A DNA stretch of 16,296 bases from Prevotella sp. UBA3757 (GTDB lineage Bacteria > Bacteroidota > Bacteroidia > Bacteroidales > Bacteroidaceae): NCBI GenBank assembly GCA_002371715.1, contig DFGF01000034.1, positions 1 to 16,296 of the forward strand, given 5' to 3'. The translations under genes and the position numbers were made by a program. Below, piece after piece: positions 12,076-16,296 of this stretch (position 1 is its first letter; every line of letters starts with the position of its first letter). The notes under the pieces were generated by a model. The model was given only the letters and a program-made list of their open reading frames with translations, was not told the DNA's origin and did not search any database.

Positions 12076-12402
12076 ATGAAGTACGACGGACGGAAGCCGG
12101 GGAATGGATGGTGGAACTGTCCGTTCTCGCCTGAGTGGGTGGAACGCATGAAGCGGGCCGCAAAGGTGTGCGAGAGGCTGGCCACCGAACATGTGGAAGA
12201 ACCATCGCTCAAATTCTTAGATGAAGAGCAGGATGAGCGCGGGCTTCCGATGTCGTTGTGCCGGGAGTACGAGGCGAGGCATGAAGGACGGCCGGAGTGC
12301 TGCACGGCGATATATGACTACGACAGCATCCCCGAAATAGTGGTGACCAACGGCGAGGATGACTGGCCGCTGGTGCTGCATGAGAGGGTGCTGACGGCGT
12401 GA
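12076..12402 (+). CDS. phage protein of unknown function, 108 aa
   Basis: Starts MKYDGRKPGNGWWNCPFSPE, then a helical region WVERMKRAAKVCERLATEH, and an acidic second half with SIPEIVVTNGEDDWPLVLHE. Four cysteines (residues 15, 32, 62 and a CC pair near 75) are not in a clear zinc pattern. The start at 12076 is chosen over in-frame ATGs at 12037 and 11968, since a repeated leader with hairpin (12039-12063) precedes it in the same way as another gene at 13348, and the longer versions overlap the 44-aa gene. It lies in the early operon between the membrane peptide and the Cys-rich protein. No family recognised. Confidence 0.55.
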   Translation: MKYDGRKPGNGWWNCPFSPEWVERMKRAAKVCERLATEHVEEPSLKFLDEEQDERGLPMSLCREYEARHEGRPECCTAIYDYDSIPEIVVTNGEDDWPLVLHERVLTA

Positions 12403-12463
12403 AATGCCCGGCAATAGAATCGCAGGGCAATGGATGAAGTTTTACTAATTAAGAAAAGAGAAT

Positions 12464-12721
12464 ATGAGCAAGCAAAAGACAATGGCCGTTGGTGGCGTGT
12501 TGGAAGAGTTCACGCTGAACAGCAACGGCGTGAAGATTAAGAAATGCTGCGCCAGTTGTGCGCATCATGAACCGCACAGCAGCGACGGACCGAAACGGTT
12601 GTGCAAGAAGCACACGATGATAGAGGATGGCAATGAGAAACAGAAGGTGGTAGACAGGAGTGACCTCTGCAGCGATTGGAGCATCAGCGACATGATAGAC
12701 AGAATTAAGTTAAACAAATAA
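12464..12721 (+). CDS. small Cys/His-rich, probable zinc-binding protein, 85 aa
   Basis: Residues 27-70 carry the metal-ligand pattern KKCCASCAHHEP ... RLCKKH ... DLCSDW: cysteines and histidines spaced like a small zinc ribbon or treble-clef. The N-terminal 26 residues (MSKQKTMAVGGVLEEFTLNS) look like a beta hairpin; the C-terminal part MIDRIKLNK is helical. The SCAHHEP...LC.KH...CSDW order is seen in small early phage proteins of Bacteroidota, function unproven. It is 11 bases upstream of the SSB-like gene and likely co-translated, so a link with replication or recombination is plausible. Confidence 0.65.
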   Translation: MSKQKTMAVGGVLEEFTLNSNGVKIKKCCASCAHHEPHSSDGPKRLCKKHTMIEDGNEKQKVVDRSDLCSDWSISDMIDRIKLNK

Positions 12722-12732
12722 ACGACCGACAC

Positions 12733-13197
12733 ATGGAATTAGAAGGTAAAATCTCGGTGGTGATGCCAGCGGCAAGCGGTGTCAGCCAATCAACCGGCAA
12801 CCCGTGGATGTCACAGGAATACGTGATGGCATACTATTGGTTCCCGAATCAGACAAACCCATCGTATATCGTACTGCGAGCTTTCGGCGAAGACAGGATC
12901 AAGCAGTTCAACCTGCAACCCAACGACGAGGTGCGCGTACGCTTCCACATCGAGGCGCATGAGTACAATGGCCGTTGGTTCAATGAGACACGACTCGACG
13001 CTGTGACCTTTATTGGTGCCAGTGCATCGAAGAACCCACAGCCCGCAAATCAGCCCGCACAGCAGGCGAACACTCAGACAGTGGGACAACAGCCCACTCA
13101 GCAGAGCCAAGGCCAGCAGGAAGCCCCATTTCCCCCGAAAGTAGACGGTAACGGCAATCCTGTAAACAACGATAAACCCGATGACCTGCCATTCTGA
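12733..13197 (+). CDS. DUF3127-type SSB-like protein, 154 aa
   Basis: Residues 1-95 match the DUF3127 OB-fold family of Bacteroidota: MELEGKISVVMPAASGVSQS, WMSQEYVMAYYWFP, RIKQFNLQPNDEVRVRFHIE and EYNGRWFNETRLDAVTF. Residues 98-140 are a Gln/Pro/Asn-rich flexible linker, and the C-terminus is the acidic tip DKPDDLPF, close to the DDIPF tip by which SSB proteins recruit partners. Together this points to a phage single-stranded-DNA-binding protein. It precedes the replication ATPase, which has its own DLPF-like segment. No paralogue of classical Ssb is seen in the window. Confidence 0.8.
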   Translation: MELEGKISVVMPAASGVSQSTGNPWMSQEYVMAYYWFPNQTNPSYIVLRAFGEDRIKQFNLQPNDEVRVRFHIEAHEYNGRWFNETRLDAVTFIGASASKNPQPANQPAQQANTQTVGQQPTQQSQGQQEAPFPPKVDGNGNPVNNDKPDDLPF

Positions 13198-13212
13198 GTT
13201 TTACAAGGAAGA

Positions 13213-13228
13213 CCAGCCTACGGGCTGG
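13213..13228 (+). other. hairpin after the SSB-like gene
   Basis: CCAGCC (13213-13218), loop TACG, GGCTGG (13223-13228), 15 bases after the stop. AAGG before and CCTT after might extend it. There is no T-run, so it is a weak or mRNA-stabilising terminator candidate. Confidence 0.5.
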
Positions 13229-13272
13229 CCTTCGCTTTCGAGAGAGGCGATGCCTAACAGGGCGTGGAAATT

Positions 13273-13334
13273 CTTGCGGCAAAACCGCAAGGCACAGTGA
13301 CAAGCGAAAGGCTGCAATGATATTGCGGCATACT
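13273..13334 (+). promoter_or_regulatory. leader with two tandem, mutually exclusive hairpins (repeat copies 3 and B)
   Basis: Hairpin 1: CTTGCGG (13273-13279), loop CAAAA, CCGCAAG (13285-13291), containing the third copy of AAAACCGCAAGGCACA (13281-13296). Hairpin 2: GCTGCAA (13311-13317), loop TGATA, TTGCGGC (13323-13329). CCGCAA of hairpin 1 can instead pair with TTGCGG of hairpin 2, so two alternative folds exist, as in attenuators. The ATG of the next gene is at 13348. Confidence 0.65.
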
Positions 13335-13347
13335 AAACCAAGGAACT

Positions 13348-13860
13348 ATGACCGACGAGACACGCAAGCAGTGGGACGACATCATCAACGCGCTGCACCT
13401 CATTCAGGCCACAGGACTGACGCGCGAGGAACTGCACGGCCACATCGAGACGGTGGCCGTGATGATGGACTTGACGACGGTGCTGGCCGACGTGATAGAC
13501 TCCATTCTGCTCGACATCGACGACCTGCTGGCAAAGGTGAAGACACCGCTTGACGACCGCGACCGCTCCTACTTCAAGGAACTGCGGAAGCTCATCAAGG
13601 CTTCACGCAAATGGGCACAGCGGGCCACACGCGACACCCGACACTCGGAGCGCGACGATGACCTGGCCACAGAGAGCGACTGGTGGAAGAACTTCATTCT
13701 CATGGTAGAAGACCGCACGGGCACCGACGAACTGAAGACACGGCAACTCATCCGCTGGGTCTCGACGATGCCAAGCCAGATGCACCTCTTCGAACATATC
13801 CGCACCAAGGACTTTTTAAGATTGATAGATGAATATGACACCATACCCAGGACAGACTGA
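13348..13860 (+). CDS. phage protein of unknown function, mostly helical, 170 aa
   Basis: Rich in charged residues and helix formers: MTDETRKQWDDIINALHLIQ, DVIDSILLDIDDLLAKVKTP, SYFKELRKLIKASRKWAQRA, then DWWKNFILMVEDRTG and LIRWVSTMPSQMHLFEHIR. No signal peptide, membrane segment or catalytic motif I can name. The order of amphipathic helices resembles an adaptor or replication-accessory protein. It follows the tandem-hairpin leader and its end overlaps the start of the HTH protein, so the pair is translationally coupled. Part of the early operon that leads to the replication ATPase. Confidence 0.6.
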   Translation: MTDETRKQWDDIINALHLIQATGLTREELHGHIETVAVMMDLTTVLADVIDSILLDIDDLLAKVKTPLDDRDRSYFKELRKLIKASRKWAQRATRDTRHSERDDDLATESDWWKNFILMVEDRTGTDELKTRQLIRWVSTMPSQMHLFEHIRTKDFLRLIDEYDTIPRTD

Positions 13861-14527
13861 GATGACCCGTGGCGAGGTGCATCGCCGGGTGCTCAACGAT
13901 GAGCAGCGCGAGTGGCTCTGCCAGTGGTTTCCTACCATCGAGAACAAGCGGCTGGCTAAGGCGATGGGCATCAGTCTCTACAAGCTCCACTGCTTCGCCC
14001 GTGAACTCCACCTCACCAAGAGCGAGGAGGGCTGGCGGGCTATCAAGCGGCGGCAGACGAAGGCGATGGCCAAGACCAACGAGCACAACGGCTGCTATGA
14101 CCGAAAGCGAGGTCACGCGCCCAGCGAGGCAACGCTGGAGGGCAACCGGCGGCGGTGGGAAGAGGTTCGCGCAGGACTGCGAGAACTACCCCAAGAGACC
14201 GCCAAACGGAAGCACCCAAGGAAGTGGAAAGCCTCGTTGAAGAAACGCAGCGAGAACCGCAAGGAAATGATCCGTAAGGAGAAACGGCGCATCATCTACG
14301 GGCTCGAACGCAAGACGAACCTGAAGGTGGTGGTACTGAATCCGTACACCCGCAGCCAGTTGCACCACCGACACAACGCCCTGAAGCGCGGCTACCTGCT
14401 CGACATGGACTGCTCCGAGGGTCAGCCGGGCAGATACGTCATCTATTTCGACGACAAAACCGAGCGCAGCGAGCTATTCGAGCGTAATTGCATCGCGGAC
14501 GGCTTCACCATCATGCGCGACGAATAA
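13829..14527 (+). CDS. HTH-containing phage protein, 232 aa
   Basis: Residues 20-70 are a homeodomain-like HTH: LNDEQREWLCQWFPTIENKR, LAKAMGISLYKLHCFARELH, then LTKSEEGWRA. Residues 70-165 are very basic (Lys/Arg-rich, with KRRQTK, RKRGHAP, KKRSENRKEM). Residues 166-232 form an alpha+beta region, LKVVVLNPYTRSQLHHRHNA and RYVIYFDDKTERSELFERN. DNA binding is likely; function beyond this is unknown. The N-terminal start has options: 13829 and 13835 overlap the previous gene, and 13862 lies one base after its stop. 13829 is given because the AT-rich sequence before it fits Bacteroidota initiation; the HTH begins after all of them. Fourteen bases from its stop begins the ATPase gene. Confidence 0.65.
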   Translation: MNMTPYPGQTEMTRGEVHRRVLNDEQREWLCQWFPTIENKRLAKAMGISLYKLHCFARELHLTKSEEGWRAIKRRQTKAMAKTNEHNGCYDRKRGHAPSEATLEGNRRRWEEVRAGLRELPQETAKRKHPRKWKASLKKRSENRKEMIRKEKRRIIYGLERKTNLKVVVLNPYTRSQLHHRHNALKRGYLLDMDCSEGQPGRYVIYFDDKTERSELFERNCIADGFTIMRDE

Positions 14528-14540
14528 CATCAAGTGAACT

Positions 14541-15779
14541 ATGAGCGAACAACAGAACAAAATACCACTGCCGGGAGAGCAACCGCCGGCACCGCCGCAG
14601 CCAGACTTCCTGAAGGGCGACGACTGGATGCCGGTGGACATCAGCGGTGATTTCCTCGACTTCGACAAGCCGTACCGACCGCCACGATACACGATGGAGC
14701 GCGAGGGCGTGCCGTTTGCTGATGTCGGCGAGATACACATCATCAGCGGAAAGCCAGGCAACGGCAAGACTGGACTGATGGCGCAACTGATAGCGGCGAC
14801 GCTCGGAGGTAGTTTCGGCAATACCATTGCACGAAAGGTAGGGCACAAGGTGAATGGCTCTGACGATTTCCACGAACTGCCAACTCGCATCCTTTATGTC
14901 GATACCGAGCAGGGCGAGGATGACACCATAGGATTTAAGAACCGTGTCATCTCGATGTCGGGAGTCAGCAAGGAAGATGCTAAGGAGCACCTGAAGATTC
15001 TCCGACTGCGTGACACCGAGCTGGCAAAAGACCGATGGCGCAAGATACTAAAAGCTATCTGGCAGACGCAACCGACCGACATCTTCCTGGACGGTATGCT
15101 CGACATTGTTGAAGACTACAACGACCAGAAAGAGTGCCAACCCATCATCCGCAAGTGCATGATGCTGGCGACGCACTACGACGCCTCGCTGTGGGCAGTG
15201 CTCCATGAGAACCCGATGGTTGACAAGCTGGTCGGCACGCTCGGAAGTATCACCCAGCGCAAGGTGAGCGAGATCTTCACAGTCATCAAGATTAAGCAAT
15301 GCGACCTGAAGCCCAACGAGCAGCGCCCCGACCTGCCAGACATCTACTTCCGTGTGAAGCAGAACAAGGCCCGTGGCAAGGACGTTTCCGACTGGCTGTT
15401 CCAATACGTCACCAACGCAGGAGGTTGGGGACAGCCTGTGGAGATTGAGGACAACGGCGCGACCGTCATCAATCCTGCCGACGTGAAACGGCAACAGGCA
15501 GAGACGGAAGCCTACGAGCGATTCTCTCGTCTGACGTGGGAATCATCTGGAATGAGCCGCTCAGACCTCGATAGGGGGCTGACGCAGCAGGGCGTGACTT
15601 CCAACCGCAGACGCACGACACTGATTGACATCGGACTCGAAACGAAGATGCTCTACAAGTCTGGCGACAAGCAGCGGCCTAAGTACCACTTCAACCCCGA
15701 CATGAAACCAGTGCCAAACGACCAAGCCGAAGACCTGCCATTTGACCCACCAAGCAATAACGAATCATCAGACTTTTAG
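14541..15779 (+). CDS. RecA-like replication ATPase (RepA/AAA_25-type helicase), 412 aa
   Basis: Likely phage replicative helicase or helicase-like ATPase. Walker A is GKPGNGKT (residues 70-77), preceded by GEIHIISG. A DTEQGEDD motif follows strand ILYV at 117-128. Walker B is DIFLDG at 180-185, and LWAVLHENP (217-225) gives the sensor His. This is the RepA/DnaB-like hexameric core. Residues 325-385 hold a winged-helix module with GLTQQGVTSNRRRTTL and KYHF. The C-terminus includes AEDLPF (397-401) and ends SSDF, resembling SSB-type acidic tips. It is downstream of an SSB-like and an HTH protein, so with them it forms the replication block. The first 25 residues are Pro/Gln-rich and disordered. 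Confidence 0.85.
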   Translation: MSEQQNKIPLPGEQPPAPPQPDFLKGDDWMPVDISGDFLDFDKPYRPPRYTMEREGVPFADVGEIHIISGKPGNGKTGLMAQLIAATLGGSFGNTIARKVGHKVNGSDDFHELPTRILYVDTEQGEDDTIGFKNRVISMSGVSKEDAKEHLKILRLRDTELAKDRWRKILKAIWQTQPTDIFLDGMLDIVEDYNDQKECQPIIRKCMMLATHYDASLWAVLHENPMVDKLVGTLGSITQRKVSEIFTVIKIKQCDLKPNEQRPDLPDIYFRVKQNKARGKDVSDWLFQYVTNAGGWGQPVEIEDNGATVINPADVKRQQAETEAYERFSRLTWESSGMSRSDLDRGLTQQGVTSNRRRTTLIDIGLETKMLYKSGDKQRPKYHFNPDMKPVPNDQAEDLPFDPPSNNESSDF

Positions 15780-15782
15780 CAC

Positions 15783-16154
15783 ATGAAGAAACAGACAGCA
15801 ACCTTCTCGCAGGTCAGTTACATCGTCACGGGCATCCTGTCGGCTCATACACAGCGAGGTGACGAACTGACCGATGAAGTGATAGAAAAGGCCGTGAGAG
15901 CCGCGAAAACGGCATCAGAGGCAATCAGTGAAATCGTAAGCGACGGCGACACCGACAGCCAGCCCATTAGCGACCCCTTCAAGGACTATCCCTGGAGCGA
16001 CAAGCCGGAGCGATACACCGACCTTGCCAATTACCTGAAGCAGCAGGGCGTATCAAGCAACCGGCGCATCAGTGAGATATTCCATGAGTGCATCGAGGCA
16101 GGGTATCTGATAAAAGACCCGCTGACGGCCAAATATACACACGGCACAAAATGA
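15783..16154 (+). CDS. small protein sharing the ATPase's C-terminal winged-helix module, 123 aa
   Basis: Residues 1-50 form helices (FSQVSYIVTGILSAH, EVIEKAVRAAKTASEAISEI), 52-66 an acidic flexible linker, and 77-120 a winged-helix-like module, YTDLANYLKQQGVSSNRRIS and EIFHECIEAGYLI, KYTHG. The QQGVSSNRR segment matches QQGVTSNRR of the ATPase just upstream (3-base gap), and both end with a KY-[HT] strand, so this gene probably arose by duplication of the ATPase tail or provides a second copy of its DNA or partner contact. It could be a helicase loader or accessory protein at the origin. It is followed by the inverted-repeat region. Confidence 0.6.
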   Translation: MKKQTATFSQVSYIVTGILSAHTQRGDELTDEVIEKAVRAAKTASEAISEIVSDGDTDSQPISDPFKDYPWSDKPERYTDLANYLKQQGVSSNRRISEIFHECIEAGYLIKDPLTAKYTHGTK

Positions 16155-16176
16155 TGCGATTCCCACCGCAAAGCCC

Positions 16177-16231
16177 GTTTCCCCATTCCCCACCCTTTAC
16201 TTAACTAAGTAAAGGGATGGGAATGGGAAAC
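16177..16231. repeat. long imperfect inverted repeat (about 25-bp arms)
   Basis: Left arm 16177-16203 and right arm 16206-16231 pair along nearly their whole length, with one bulged C and one mismatch, around a tight AT-rich centre (ACTTAACTAAGT). The left arm is pyrimidine-rich on the + strand and begins with GTTTCCCCA, the reverse complement of the TGGGGAAAC repeats upstream of int. There is no T-run on either side, so it is either an RNA hairpin without intrinsic termination or a DNA site such as a replication origin. Confidence 0.75.
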
Positions 16232-16242
16232 CACGCATGCGG

Positions 16243-16276
16243 GCGACGCGCGCGACGCGCACACACGTACACGCGT
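16243..16276. repeat. GC-rich tandem repeat and alternating purine-pyrimidine tract
   Basis: GCGACGCGC is repeated in tandem at 16243-16251 and 16252-16260, followed by an ACACACGTACACGCGT tract. The alternating purine-pyrimidine run could adopt Z-form DNA. Next to the inverted repeat and after the replication genes it may be part of an origin, but the window ends 20 bases later. Confidence 0.6.
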
Positions 16277-16296
16277 TATGGTTTTACAGATAATCG

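Overview
This window is a stretch of a temperate tailed-phage genome from a Bacteroidota host, most likely a Bacteroidales member such as a Prevotella- or Bacteroides-like gut or rumen species. The reasons are the Bacteroidota-type families (HU-HIG-like DNA-binding protein, DUF3127-type SSB-like protein, FimB/Mfa2-like lipoproteins, an IntDOT-like tyrosine recombinase without the usual first arginine), A-rich leaders instead of strong Shine-Dalgarno sites, and TAnnTTTG-type promoter boxes. No sequence search was run; family names are by recognition.

Layout: (1) 1-5903, + strand, late tail module: small protein, two tail-tube-like proteins, a two-frame tail assembly chaperone with a clear -1 frameshift signal, an HU-like gene with its own repeat-rich upstream region and flanking terminators (a probable moron), an HK97 gp10-like protein, a 753-aa tape measure protein and a third tail-tube-like protein. 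(2) 5900-8891, - strand: two tandem lipoproteins of the FimB/Mfa2 fimbrial type, then the integrase. The last tail gene and the first lipoprotein gene meet tail to tail on one palindromic CTAG. (3) 8892-10011: lysogeny control region with repeat arrays near int, a coiled-coil HTH repressor on the - strand, a palindromic operator candidate and a rightward early promoter. (4) 10012-11370, + strand: small early protein, Rha/KilAC antirepressor and an excisionase-like DNA-binding protein. (5) 11371-11894: about 520 bases with no protein gene, holding a 115-nt tRNA-like element with an abnormal middle and a structured region that looks like a non-coding RNA, bounded by copies of a 16-bp repeat. (6) 11895-16154, + strand: 44-aa membrane peptide, small accessory proteins, SSB-like protein, HTH protein, RecA-like replication ATPase and a small protein sharing the ATPase's C-terminal module. 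(7) 16155-16296: a long imperfect inverted repeat and GC-rich tandem repeats, an origin or terminator candidate.

The order tail, converting genes, int, repressor, early regulators, replication is the lambda-like circular order. Because int lies between tail and early genes with phage genes on both sides, the window may come from a circular or virion form, or the attachment site may lie elsewhere. The observations most worth following are the non-coding block at 11371-11894, the family of CCGCAA/TTGCGG hairpin repeats shared by several leaders and the int 3' end, the frameshift cassette, and the HU-like moron with its three 22-bp-spaced repeats.
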